Shown piece by piece: positions 6,940 through 14,754 of a stretch of 34,630 nt of DNA. The position numbers were made by a program, and so were the translations under genes. The DNA comes from JBEKZD01 sp050013395 (GTDB lineage Bacteria > Verrucomicrobiota > Verrucomicrobiia > Palsa-1439), in NCBI GenBank assembly GCA_050013395.1, contig JBEKFI010000014.1, positions 1 to 34,630 on the forward strand, read 5' to 3'. Position 1 is the stretch's first letter, and each line of letters opens with the position of its first letter. Below the pieces are notes generated by a model that had not been told where the DNA came from, did no database searches, and saw nothing but the letters and a program-made list of their open reading frames with translations.

Positions 6940-8610
6940 TCACCAGACCGGTGTCTCGAACGCGCCAAGATCGGGGGCAGAACCGTAGAAAGGCTGGCCC
7001 AGATCAGCGCCCTTGTCCACCAACCGCCCGCCCGGCACGGGACGCATGAATGGTGTTTCCGGCAGGCCGCCATCGTCGCGGCGCGGGGCAACAGCGAAAG
7101 CAGTATCCACACTCAAGAGGTCATTGGTGCTGGCCGCAGGAGAAGTCACCACCTGCCAACTGTTGCTGATCAGGATGGATATCGTGTTCGTCGATACCCT
7201 ACCGTCAATCGAGAGATTGTTGCGCAGGACGTGCACAACCGCGGGGCCGTGGTTCAGGTTGAAATTATAGCCACCGCCAGCGGGGCCGTTGGTCCAAGCC
7301 GTGCATTGATCGAGGGTTTGGGCAGCGGTGTTATTGTTTTGATCGAACCCGTGATGAGGGTTGGCGAAGGCTACGCAATTGACAAGGTGGTGAGCGGCCC
7401 CAACGCCGCTGCCTCCCAGCTTGAATCCGTTCCGGTCGCCATTTGTTCCGTAGTGGCCGTTCCGAAAAGCCCAGCAATTCTCGATAAGAACCGTATAGGG
7501 AGCTTGATACAGGTCATAACCGTCGTCGGCATTTTCCCAGGAGCGGCAGCCTCGCAAGACATTGTTCGGGCCGGAGTCCAGCTTCGGGGCAAAACCGTCC
7601 GCGTTTTCGGAGGTTGAATCGTTATTGTGGTAGGAATCGCAGTTGAGGACGAGGTTGGAACTACCGGAGGAACCGATCTGGAGGCCGGTATCGCGGTTGT
7701 CGTGGAACACGCACAGCTCGACGATGTTGGAGCTTCCAGAGATGAACATGCCGTTGTCGCCCGCGCCCACAATCTCCAGTCCGTAAACCCGCCACCAACT
7801 GGCCTGAAGCTGGATACCCCGATTGCTGTCGGTGTCAGCCTGAGAGGAAAAATCAAGGATGGGATGCTCGCCCGGATACGCGCGCAGACGGATGGGATTC
7901 GCCGCGCTGCCGTTGTGACCGGTGCTGATCGTCACGGTTGCATTTGTGGTGTACGTTCCGCCGCGCATGTAAATGAGGTTCCCCGCACTGGATACACTCA
8001 CCGCCTTGGCCAGCGAGCGATACGGCTGGTTGATGCTGCCATTACCGGTTGTGTCGTTGCCGTTGGTGGCGACGTAGTAGTTGGCCGTCTCCGCGCCCGC
8101 CTCGATCAATTGGATTACGCCACGGACAATAAAGACACTCGTGCCGGGCAGGCGGGTGGTGAACAATTCTCTCACCGAATTCGTCGGATCGCCCGGCAGC
8201 GAATTGGTCAGCGTGCGCAGCCACCAGGGTTGGATCCAATGCACCATGTCGGCGGTCGCATCGAAGTCGATCTGCACCCCGGGTCTGTGCCCCTCCTGCT
8301 CAAATACCTCGACCCCGAAGCCACCGTCCGGTTCGTCCAAGCAGGGAAGGATCGCGCCGCCTAGGCCGGTACCCACGAGCGGATCCGTGCCGAAGGCAAA
8401 CTCCGCGAGATTGGGAGCACCGTCGTAATCGGGATCGTCGTTTGGCCCGCTCTGAGCCGGGACCGTGCTCAGATGCGCCGCCGCCCAGTCGTTGAAGTAT
8501 TCCGCAGCGTGCAGTGGCGACAGTGAAAGCACGAGTGAGCACAAGATTGGGATAAACCAGACAAGCTGCTGGTGGAACGAAGGAGTAGCTGGTATTTCCC
8601 TACAGCCCAT
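6940..8610 (-). CDS. secreted pectate lyase, polysaccharide lyase family 9
   Basis: A 556-residue protein. I chose the ATG at 8610 because it places a signal peptide at the start (LVWFIPILCSLVLSLSPLHA, cleavage before AEYF). Residues 56-78 (NDDPDYDGAPNLAEFAFGTDP) form a Ca-binding-like acidic motif often seen in secreted Verrucomicrobiota proteins. The parallel beta-helix begins at about 177 with NYYVATNGNDTTGNG. The residues expected of PL9 (Pel9A type) are present: DGF at 338, the DDGYD calcium cluster at 362-366, and the catalytic-base lysine K397 in NGFKLGG. The enzyme would cleave polygalacturonate by beta-elimination outside the cytoplasm. It is flanked by rlmD and by a copied fragment of rlmD (8750-8793), which suggests later insertion. 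It is a plausible substrate for the type II system in this window. Confidence 0.85.
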   Translation of the reverse strand: MGCREIPATPSFHQQLVWFIPILCSLVLSLSPLHAAEYFNDWAAAHLSTVPAQSGPNDDPDYDGAPNLAEFAFGTDPLVGTGLGGAILPCLDEPDGGFGVEVFEQEGHRPGVQIDFDATADMVHWIQPWWLRTLTNSLPGDPTNSVRELFTTRLPGTSVFIVRGVIQLIEAGAETANYYVATNGNDTTGNGSINQPYRSLAKAVSVSSAGNLIYMRGGTYTTNATVTISTGHNGSAANPIRLRAYPGEHPILDFSSQADTDSNRGIQLQASWWRVYGLEIVGAGDNGMFISGSSNIVELCVFHDNRDTGLQIGSSGSSNLVLNCDSYHNNDSTSENADGFAPKLDSGPNNVLRGCRSWENADDGYDLYQAPYTVLIENCWAFRNGHYGTNGDRNGFKLGGSGVGAAHHLVNCVAFANPHHGFDQNNNTAAQTLDQCTAWTNGPAGGGYNFNLNHGPAVVHVLRNNLSIDGRVSTNTISILISNSWQVVTSPAASTNDLLSVDTAFAVAPRRDDGGLPETPFMRPVPGGRLVDKGADLGQPFYGSAPDLGAFETPVW

Positions 8611-8749
8611 GATTTGGCTTTTACTATACGTCGTCAGCACGGGTTTGACAAGTTGAAAGCCAAAGCAAGTTGGAGTCAAAGGGCATTGACGGAATCCAGT
8701 TGTGAGCCGACCCCTTTCACAAGACAAGTGCTGGGAGGAAGAACCGGAG

Positions 8750-8793
8750 CCGATGCTGGCGCGCGACATCAAGGAACTGCCTCGATTCGGCTA
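8750..8793 (+). pseudogene. 44-bp fragment copied from the 3' part of rlmD
   Basis: Bases 8750-8793 match rlmD 6756-6799 at 41 of 44 positions (CCGATGCTGGCGCGCGA, ATCAAGGAACT, CGATTCGGCTA), in the same orientation. Similarity stops on both sides. In rlmD the segment encodes PPMLARDIKELLRFGY. The two copies flank the pectate lyase gene. Confidence 0.8.
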
Positions 8794-8903
8794 ACGGGAG
8801 ACCTGAACTGTTTTCCGTAGAAGACCCGGGGCGGATCGTGTTCCATAGCAGCCTTGGCTTTCACGCAATTGGCACTGGCGAGACTTTGGCGCGTGCCTCT
8901 TTA

Positions 8904-9206
8904 ATGGGAAACCTTGAATTGACAGCGCCTCTAACCGATGTGATTTATCGTCTAACCGAAGCAAAGTTTATGGGAGAATCCGCGCTTGGCGTAGGGAAAA
9001 AGACGGTAATTCTAACCCTTGGACAAGACGGAGAATGGGATGCGGTCTTGCCTAAGGACGCGGAAAAGATCAGAGAACTTTGGGACAAGACAGGCAGACC
9101 ACCAATTCCTGCAAAAGCACAAGATACGATCAATGGAATCAAGCGCAGACTAAATTGGGCACTTCCCACACACCCCAAAGCAAAAAGAGCCTCTAGCGAG
9201 TCCTAA
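8904..9206 (+). CDS. hypothetical protein
   Basis: 100 codons from the ATG at 8904 (MGNLELTAPLTDVIYRL); a GTG at 8838 would add 22 residues that look non-coding. The product is soluble and amphipathic (FMGESALGVGKKTVILTLGQDGEWDAVLPKDAEKIRELW) with a basic C-terminus. I do not recognise a family. No clear ribosome site is visible. It converges with the small gene at 9214-9438, 7 nt away. Base composition is slightly richer in A+T than the neighbours. Confidence 0.45.
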   Translation: MGNLELTAPLTDVIYRLTEAKFMGESALGVGKKTVILTLGQDGEWDAVLPKDAEKIRELWDKTGRPPIPAKAQDTINGIKRRLNWALPTHPKAKRASSES

Positions 9207-9213
9207 AATGGCG

Positions 9214-9438
9214 CTACTTCTTCCCCCACCGAGCCGTCGCCGCCTTCTTAGCTATGGCAGATCGGGCAGATGCAGACAAACTGGCAGCACGGGCTTTCCC
9301 GCCCTTGCTGGCCCCCAGCTTTCCGAGAGCCACAGCAGCGGGGTTTTTCTCGCCCGTCGTCTGGGCAAAGATGCGATGGGCGGCTTGGTTCGTTTGCTCC
9401 AGTTCGGCCAGTTTCCGTTTGCTTGGGCGCGTAGGCAT
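9214..9438 (-). CDS. small Ala/Lys-rich conserved protein
   Basis: A 74-residue protein. The second half, KNPAAVALGKLGASKGGKARAASLSASARSAIAKKAATARW, follows a motif (GGKARA..LS...R..IA.KAA.ARW) that recurs in many small bacterial hypothetical proteins and in the tails of histone-like proteins. The high Ala/Lys content suggests nucleic-acid binding, but that is inference. The ATG at 9438 is preceded on its strand by a weak GGTGG. Confidence 0.6.
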   Translation of the reverse strand: MPTRPSKRKLAELEQTNQAAHRIFAQTTGEKNPAAVALGKLGASKGGKARAASLSASARSAIAKKAATARWGKK

Positions 9439-9620
9439 ACCACCATCATGCCATAAACCATACGGATGGCAAGTCCTTCAGAATTCAAAATGATACACTA
9501 CCAGTGAAGAATGTCACTGAAAAACCTGAAAGGAACACAGGTACGAGACATCATCTCCGGTTTTCCTCTCGACTCCCTTCTCCCACCATCCGAGACGCGG
9601 CGGCGCATAGGGTTCACTCT

Positions 9621-9694
9621 GATCTGTGCGCAACGAACTCCGCACAGCAGATCTGCGCCGAACAAAGACGCCAAGGCAGGTCATTCGACCTGCC
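9621..9694. other. two hairpins downstream of the ACT-domain gene
   Basis: CTGTGCG (9624-9630) pairs with CGCACAG (9641-9647), extended by flanking GATC...GATC. GGCAGGTC (9675-9682) pairs with GACCTGCC (9687-9694), with a 4-nt loop. The second is 36 nt past the stop of the reverse-strand ACT gene and could end its transcript, but no T run follows. The remainder of 9439-9729 shows no gene that I can support. Confidence 0.4.
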
Positions 9695-9729
9695 CCCGGC
9701 GCGTTGAGGTTGTCTGATCGCCTGCGGCT

Positions 9730-10155
9730 TCAGGTCAAGCGTTTCAACGTGCGCATCGCTTTCGCGGCGTCTTCGGCGCTGTCGAGCGCAAGGTAGGCGA
9801 CGAACCGTTTGCCGACGGCGGCAGCCGACAAACCGCGCAGGTTGATGCCTGCGGCGGCCAACGCAGCGGTCACCTTCGCGCCAAAGCCCGGCTGGTCCGG
9901 GCCTTCGACCCGCACCGAGTGCAGGCTCTCGGTTTTCATGAAGCCCACCTGCGCCGCCGCCTTGCGTTGCGCCGCTCCCTTCAGCGGCGTGAGAAAAACC
10001 ACGCCCTGTCCCGGCTTGTCCGGCGCCCGCCGCGCGATCACGAACTCCAAGTTGGCGTCTGCCTTGTCCAACGCCGCCAGTTTCGCGGCCAACCCGCCCG
10101 GCTGATCCACAAGGCCGGCCGCCCACACATCCTGCCGACCGACTTTAAGTTTCAT
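9730..10155 (-). CDS. ACT-domain protein
   Basis: A 141-residue protein from the ATG at 10155, chosen because GGAGGAGG lies 7 nt upstream on its strand. It holds two ACT-like halves: MKLKVGRQDVWAAGLVDQPGGLAAKLAAL (residues 1-70) and SLHSVRVEGPDQPGFGAKVTAALAAAGINLRGLSAAAVG (residues 75-141). The 'DQPGGLA' and 'DQPGFGAKVT' turns are the usual ligand-binding loops of ACT domains, which sense amino acids. No catalytic domain is attached, so a stand-alone regulatory role is inferred. DoxX lies upstream on the same strand. Confidence 0.75.
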   Translation of the reverse strand: MKLKVGRQDVWAAGLVDQPGGLAAKLAALDKADANLEFVIARRAPDKPGQGVVFLTPLKGAAQRKAAAQVGFMKTESLHSVRVEGPDQPGFGAKVTAALAAAGINLRGLSAAAVGKRFVAYLALDSAEDAAKAMRTLKRLT

Positions 10156-10269
10156 CGTACCCTCCTCCGTGGTTGGTGGTCTTGACCGAATGCTACTCCT
10201 TCTGCCGCACGGCGTCACCTCAGAACGTGTGCCGCCGACTGTCGTGAGGCGAGCCTGCCCGTATCGGCT

Positions 10270-10692
10270 CTATTTCTTCCGAAACAGGAGCGCGTCCAGA
10301 GAAAACCGGTTGTGCTCCGACTGCCGCACGGCGTACACGGCGATGAACACGTAGACCGCGTTGAAGGCGCTCGTCTGCAGGTCGTGCGTCACCCACTTGC
10401 CGAAGAACAGCGCCACCAATGTGAGCGCCGTCACCACGAAGACCGGCCGCGTCAACAGCCCCAACAGCAGCAGCGCGCCCACGCCGACCTCAACGAAGGG
10501 CAGCACGGCAAGAAACAAGTCCAGAAGCGGACCGGCTAGGAAGGTCGAGTCAAAGCTCTTGTGCATCGACTCACGAAACCCGGCCAGACTCTGAAACTTG
10601 CCCAACCCAGTCGGCAGGAACATCGCCGCAAAGAACAGCCGCAAAACAAGCGTCACGATATGATCGTACACCTTTCCATTCGCATTCGTCAT
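10270..10692 (-). CDS. DoxX family membrane protein
   Basis: A 140-residue protein from the ATG at 10692 with GGGGAG 5 nt upstream on its strand. The frame remains open much further upstream (to 12129), but that part is antisense to recD2 and is rejected. Four hydrophobic segments are visible: VTLVLRLFFAAMFLPTGLGKF, LLDLFLAVLPFVEVGVGALLLLGLL, VFVVTALTLVALFFGKW and NAVYVFIAVYAV. The first helix with the 'PTGLGKF' turn and the second with 'LPFVEVGVGALLLLGL' are typical of DoxX. The family is linked to quinone or thiosulfate redox chemistry in some organisms; here the role is open. It diverges from recD2 across 45 bp. Confidence 0.8.
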   Translation of the reverse strand: MTNANGKVYDHIVTLVLRLFFAAMFLPTGLGKFQSLAGFRESMHKSFDSTFLAGPLLDLFLAVLPFVEVGVGALLLLGLLTRPVFVVTALTLVALFFGKWVTHDLQTSAFNAVYVFIAVYAVRQSEHNRFSLDALLFRKK

Positions 10693-10737
10693 GGCCACTC
10701 CCCTTTTGCTGAGGAAATCTAAACAGAATCTGATACG

Positions 10738-13101
10738 ATGGCAAACGCAAGCATGAGCGATCCGACGAAACAAACACTCGAGACCGTTGAAGGCATCGTC
10801 GAGCGGATTATCTATTCCAACGAAGAGAATCATTACACCGTCGCCCAACTCATCCCCGAAGGCGTGCGGCGCGCCGAGCCGATTACCATCACAGGCAACC
10901 TCGCCGCGCTCAACGAAGGCGAGACCGTGAAGGCGCTCGGCCACTGGGTCAACCACAAACAATTCGGACGGCAGTTCGCCGTCGAAAAGTTCGAGTCCGT
11001 GTTGCCGCGCACCGTCGTCGGCATCAAAAAATATCTCGGCAGCGGGTTGGTCAAAGGCATTGGCCGGACGTTTGCCGACCGCATCGTGGAAAAATTCGGC
11101 GATCAGACGCTGGAAATCATTGACCAGTTCTCCGCGCGGCTGCGCGAGGTGGATGGTATCGGCCCGGAACGCGCCCGCCGCATCAAGGAGGCGTGGACGC
11201 AACAGAAGAGCGTGCGCGACATCATGATTTTTCTGCAAGGCCACGGCATCGGCAGCGCGCACGCCGCGAAGATTTTCAAGCAGTACGGCGAAAACGCCAT
11301 CCCGCAGGTGCGGGAGAATCCGTATCGGCTCGCCAAAGACATCACCGGCATCGGATTCAGAACCGCCGACGGCATTGCTGCCAAGCTCGGCATCGCAAAG
11401 GATTCCATCCATCGGCTGAAAGCTGGCGTCATCCACATGCTGGAACGGGCGACCGACGAAGGCCATACCTGCCTGCCGCGCGAGCTGCTGGTCAAATCCG
11501 CTGCCGAATTGCTTGAAGCCGAGATCGCGCCCATCGAGAACGGCGTCGATCTCCTTGCGCTCGGCGGCGATGTCGTGATCGAGGACGAGTTCGTCTACCT
11601 CGCAGGCCTCTGCAAAGCCGAGCGCGGCGTCGCGACAAAGATTCACGAACTGCGCACGGCAGAGGTTGAGTTGCCCACAATCGATTTGCACAAGGCGCTC
11701 ATCTGGGTGCAGTCCCGCCACGGCGGGATCGAACTCGCCGCGGCGCAGCAGCAGGCCATTCGCACCGCGCTCACGTCCAAACTCTCCGTCATCACGGGCG
11801 GCCCTGGCGTCGGCAAGACAACGATCGTCAACAGCATCGTCAAGATCCTGCAGGCGAAGAATTGCCAGGTGCTGCTCGCCGCGCCGACGGGTCGCGCGGC
11901 GAAGCGGATGACAGAGTCGTTGTGGGAGCCCCGACCGAATCGGGGCGATTCCGGTCCGGTCGCGCCGGGGACGGCGCTCCCACAAGCACCCAAAGCGCAA
12001 ACGATTCATCGGCTGCTGAAGTACAACCCGCACGAAGGTGGTTTCACGCATAACGAACGCCGCCCGCTCAAATGTGACATGATCATCATCGACGAAACGT
12101 CGATGCTCGATATTCCGCTGGCCTATCACCTGTTGAAGGCGATTCCGCTGAGCGCGTCTGTTGTGTTCGTCGGCGACGTCGACCAGTTGCCGTCGGTCGG
12201 GCCGGGGAATTTTCTAGCCGACCTGATCGAATCCGGCGCCGTGCCCGTGGTGCGGCTCACGGAAATCTTTCGTCAGGCGAAGGATAGCTTCATCATCACC
12301 AACGCGCATCGGGTAAATGAAGGGCAGATGCCGATTCTAGAGAGTGTGGGAGCGGCGTCCCCGCCGCGATTGGCTTCGATAGGCCGGCCCGGTCGCGGCG
12401 GGGACGCCGCTCCCACGATCAGAGGTCCGGGCGACTTCTTTTTTGTCGAGCAAGAAGACCCCGAAAAAGTGCTGGCCACGATCAAAGCATTGTGCGCCGA
12501 GCGCGTGCCGAAGAAGTTCGGCTTCGACCCGATGCGTGACATTCAGGTTCTGACGCCGATGCACAAAGGCGTCTGCGGCTCGGAGAACTTGAACCGTGAA
12601 CTCCAGGCCACGCTCAATCCGAACGGACCGAATATCCAACGATTTGGCCGCATCTATCGCGTCGGAGACCGTGTCATGCAGATTCGCAACAACTACGACA
12701 AGGACGTGTTCAACGGCGACCTCGGCCGCGTCAGACGCATCGACCTGATCGAGCAAGCGGTCGAAGTGGAGTTTGAGTCCGTAGGAGCCCCGACAAACTT
12801 GTCGGGGCGATCCGTAAGCTACGACTTCACCGACTTCGACGAGTTGATGCCCGCCTACGCCATCAGCGTCCACAAATCGCAGGGCAACGAATATCCCGCC
12901 GTGATCGTCCCATTGCTGACGCAGCATTACGTGCTGCTCCAGCGCAACCTGCTCTACACTGCCATCACACGCGGCAAACAACTCGTCATCCTCATCGGCT
13001 CGAAGAAAGCCCTCGGCATCGCCGTCCGCAACAACAAGACCGCCGCCCGCTACAGCCGCCTGCGTGAACGGTTGCGCCGAGGCGAGACAAATTCCTATTG
13101 A
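10738..13101 (+). CDS. recD2: RecD2-type 5'-3' DNA helicase with three in-frame inserts
   Basis: A 787-residue protein. An N-terminal OB-like region (ETVEGIVERIIYSNEENHYTV) leads into tandem helix-hairpin-helix motifs (LVKGIGRTFADRI, VDGIGPERARRI). Helicase motifs follow: Walker A ITGGPGVGKTT (352-362), Walker B MIIIDETSM (448-456), GDVDQLPSVGPG, LTEIFRQA, and the C-terminal AYAISVHKSQGNEYPAVIVP and NLLYTAITRGK. RecD2 is the form found in genomes without RecBC and acts in DNA repair and replication restart. Three inserted segments (residues about 395-416, 537-560 and 682-693) are encoded by palindromes. Each sits in a loop between conserved motifs and keeps the frame. The ATG at 10738 is the first in frame; one at 10753 is also possible. 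Confidence 0.95.
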   Translation: MANASMSDPTKQTLETVEGIVERIIYSNEENHYTVAQLIPEGVRRAEPITITGNLAALNEGETVKALGHWVNHKQFGRQFAVEKFESVLPRTVVGIKKYLGSGLVKGIGRTFADRIVEKFGDQTLEIIDQFSARLREVDGIGPERARRIKEAWTQQKSVRDIMIFLQGHGIGSAHAAKIFKQYGENAIPQVRENPYRLAKDITGIGFRTADGIAAKLGIAKDSIHRLKAGVIHMLERATDEGHTCLPRELLVKSAAELLEAEIAPIENGVDLLALGGDVVIEDEFVYLAGLCKAERGVATKIHELRTAEVELPTIDLHKALIWVQSRHGGIELAAAQQQAIRTALTSKLSVITGGPGVGKTTIVNSIVKILQAKNCQVLLAAPTGRAAKRMTESLWEPRPNRGDSGPVAPGTALPQAPKAQTIHRLLKYNPHEGGFTHNERRPLKCDMIIIDETSMLDIPLAYHLLKAIPLSASVVFVGDVDQLPSVGPGNFLADLIESGAVPVVRLTEIFRQAKDSFIITNAHRVNEGQMPILESVGAASPPRLASIGRPGRGGDAAPTIRGPGDFFFVEQEDPEKVLATIKALCAERVPKKFGFDPMRDIQVLTPMHKGVCGSENLNRELQATLNPNGPNIQRFGRIYRVGDRVMQIRNNYDKDVFNGDLGRVRRIDLIEQAVEVEFESVGAPTNLSGRSVSYDFTDFDELMPAYAISVHKSQGNEYPAVIVPLLTQHYVLLQRNLLYTAITRGKQLVILIGSKKALGIAVRNNKTAARYSRLRERLRRGETNSY
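11920..11985. repeat. palindromic element inserted in frame in recD2, copy 1
   Basis: The ends TTGTGGGAGC (11920-11929) and GCTCCCACAA (11976-11985) are perfectly complementary. An inner hairpin CCCCGA/TCGGGG is followed by CGATTCC. It encodes LWEPRPNRGDSGPVAPGTAL between 'AAKRMTES' and 'KAQTIHRLL', positions that are adjacent in RecD2 relatives. Confidence 0.85.
12346..12416. repeat. perfect 24-bp inverted repeat inserted in frame in recD2, copy 2
   Basis: The arms at 12346-12369 and 12393-12416 are complementary at all 24 positions, with a 23-nt loop. The arm begins GTGGGAGCGGCGTCCCCGCC. It encodes VGAASPPRLASIGRPGRGGD and four more residues between 'NEGQMPILES' and 'GPGDFFFVEQED'. Confidence 0.9.
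12781..12814. repeat. palindromic element inserted in frame in recD2, copy 3
   Basis: It starts GTAGGAGC and contains the perfect hairpin GCCCCGACAA (12787-12796) / TTGTCGGGGC (12799-12808), followed by GATCCG. It encodes VGAPTNLSGRS just before the C-terminal helicase motif region. Its order (terminus, CCCCGA stem, CGGGGCGAT) parallels copy 1. Confidence 0.8.
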
Positions 13102-13164
13102 CTTGATTGCGTTGAGTGCGCATCATGCGGCGCGTTTTTGGAGACAGCACCCAGACAAGCATCC

Positions 13165-13674
13165 ATGCCAAGACTTCAAATCCTATCGGGTGTTCTGGAA
13201 GGCAAGGTCATTGACCTGATCGAGGAACGCATCACCGTCGGACGCGCCGTGGACAACATGATTCGTCTTGAAGACGGAACAATCTCGCATCATCACGCGG
13301 CGCTGGTGCTCGACGGTTCCGACTACAAACTGCGCGACCTCAATTCCACGAATGGCACGCGCGTCAATGGCCTGCGCATCGTGGAGACCAAACTCCACGA
13401 CGGCGACCAGGTTCGTCTGGGCTCAGTCGAGATGCTGTTCGAGTCCGACGTCAAGCATGCCAGCCAACCGCTGCCGACGACGCAAACGGGCGTTGATCTG
13501 AGTCAGGTCGGGAAGGGCAGCACTCCGCCGCCGACGTTCACTTCCGTCTCGCCATTCGGCCGCAAAAAGAGGGGCGCCGCGACTCCGTGGATGTGGACCG
13601 TTATCGGTTTGGGGCTTGTCGCCGCGCTCGCGCTGGTGTGGTTTCTCCTCCTGTTTATCAGTTTGAAGAAGTAA
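13165..13674 (+). CDS. FHA-domain protein with a C-terminal membrane anchor
   Basis: 169 residues from the ATG at 13165; a TTG at 13138 is also open. The FHA domain spans about residues 1-95: ITVGRAVDNMIRLEDGTISHHHAAL carries the conserved GR and the S-H phosphothreonine-binding pair, and RDLNSTNGTRVNG the conserved N-G. A Pro/Thr-rich linker follows and then one hydrophobic helix at about 141-165 (WMWTVIGLGLVAALALVWFLLLF). The layout predicts a tail-anchored protein with a cytoplasmic phosphothreonine reader. No kinase gene is in the window. Confidence 0.85.
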   Translation: MPRLQILSGVLEGKVIDLIEERITVGRAVDNMIRLEDGTISHHHAALVLDGSDYKLRDLNSTNGTRVNGLRIVETKLHDGDQVRLGSVEMLFESDVKHASQPLPTTQTGVDLSQVGKGSTPPPTFTSVSPFGRKKRGAATPWMWTVIGLGLVAALALVWFLLLFISLKK

Positions 13675-13749
13675 CGCCAGGCTGCTTTGGCCAGTTCTCC
13701 GAGGGTAGACGATGACTGAAGGCTCAGCGCCGTACTCCAATCCGTCGCA

Positions 13750-14754
13750 CTACGTCTTCAACCAGCGAGCCAGATCTTGTGCCCAGTAGGTGAGAATGAT
13801 ATCGGCACCGGCGCGCCTGAATCCGGTCATCATCTCCAACACCGCCTGTTTCTCATCGAGCCAACCGTTCTGCGCGGCGGCTTTGATCATGGCATACTCG
13901 CCGCTGACGTTGTAGACCGCGACGGGATAACCAAACTTTTCTTTCACGCGCCAGATCAAGTCCAGGTAGGCGAGCGCGGGCTTGACCATCACGATGTCCG
14001 CGCCTTCCTCGATATCCAGCGCCACCTCCCGCAACGCTTCCTCGGCGTTGGCGGCGTCCATCTGGTAGGTGCGACGGTCGCCGAACTGGGGCGCGGATTC
14101 GGCGGCCTCGCGGAACGGGCCGTAAAATGACGACGCGAACTTGGCCGCGTAACTCATGATTGGTGTATCGGCAAACCTGGTTCCGTCCAGCGCGGCGCGA
14201 ATCGCGCCAACGCGGCCGTCCATCATGTCGCTCGGAGCAACGATGTCAGCGCCGGCCTCAGCGTACGCCACCGCGGCTTTCGCGAGCAGCGTGAGCGACG
14301 CGTCGTTGTCCACGACTAGCTGAGAGCTGAGAGCTGAGGGCTGAGAGCGTTTCCTCACGACGCCGCAATGGCCGTGGCTCATGTATTCGCAGAGGCAGAC
14401 GTCGGCGACCACGATCAGCTCGGGCAGTTCCTTCTTCAGCGCGCGCACCGCTTTCGGCACGATGCCATTGGAATCGTACGCGGCGGATGCCTTCTCATCC
14501 TTCTTGTTGGGGATTCCGAATAGAATCACCGCTGGCACGCCGAGCTTGAGCGCTTGCCCCGCTTCCTTGACAGCCTGATCAACCGAAAGCTGAAACTGAC
14601 CTTGCATCGAAGTGATGGGCTTGCGCACCTTCGTCCCTTCGCGAACGAACAGCGGCATCACCAAGTGATCGACCGACAGCTCCGTCTCGCGAACCAAGGC
14701 CCGCAGCCGCGCGTTCTGGCGCAGACGGCGGGGCCGATAGAGGGGGAATCTCAT
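13750..14754 (-). CDS. hemB: delta-aminolevulinic acid dehydratase (porphobilinogen synthase)
   Basis: A 334-residue protein. It condenses two 5-aminolevulinate molecules to porphobilinogen in haem synthesis. Zinc-site cysteines C120, C122 and C130 are in DVCLCEYMSHGHCG; the Schiff-base lysines are K205 (SYAAKFASSFYGPF) and K258 (DIVMVKPA). Other blocks are PLFVREG, APSDMMDGRVGAIR and VYNVSGEYAM. An extra segment of about 15 residues (RKRSQPSALSSQLV, 133-147) sits between the zinc loop and VDNDAS and is encoded by a 7-bp tandem repeat. It overlaps the upstream HTH/EIIA gene by 4 bp (ATGA), which implies coupled translation. Confidence 0.95.
   Translation of the reverse strand: MRFPLYRPRRLRQNARLRALVRETELSVDHLVMPLFVREGTKVRKPITSMQGQFQLSVDQAVKEAGQALKLGVPAVILFGIPNKKDEKASAAYDSNGIVPKAVRALKKELPELIVVADVCLCEYMSHGHCGVVRKRSQPSALSSQLVVDNDASLTLLAKAAVAYAEAGADIVAPSDMMDGRVGAIRAALDGTRFADTPIMSYAAKFASSFYGPFREAAESAPQFGDRRTYQMDAANAEEALREVALDIEEGADIVMVKPALAYLDLIWRVKEKFGYPVAVYNVSGEYAMIKAAAQNGWLDEKQAVLEMMTGFRRAGADIILTYWAQDLARWLKT
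14319..14348. repeat. four 7-bp units (GCTGAGA) inside hemB
   Basis: GCTGAGA, GCTGAGA, GCTGAGG and GCTGAGA are contiguous, plus a partial unit. On the hemB strand they read TCTCAGC, the same heptamer as in rlmD (6106-6126), and give the peptide SQPSALSSQ. Confidence 0.8.

Noticed and set aside
7627..8364. Forward open frame of 245 codons over the pectate lyase
   Set aside because: It is antisense to the PL9 catalytic residues and signal peptide; its Val/Gly-rich product has no motif.
9511..9717. Possible small gene of 68 codons between 9439 and 9730
   Set aside because: There is no convincing ribosome site or domain, and its second half consists of two hairpins.
10693..12129. Long reverse-strand open frame continuous with DoxX and antisense to recD2
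   Set aside because: The DoxX domain starts at 10692 with a ribosome site. The upstream part has no recognisable motifs and mirrors the codon pattern of recD2, whose helicase motifs are beyond doubt.
13118..13139. Terminator after recD2 (GCGC...GCGC followed by five T)
   Set aside because: The stem is only 4 bp with alternative pairings; too weak to list.
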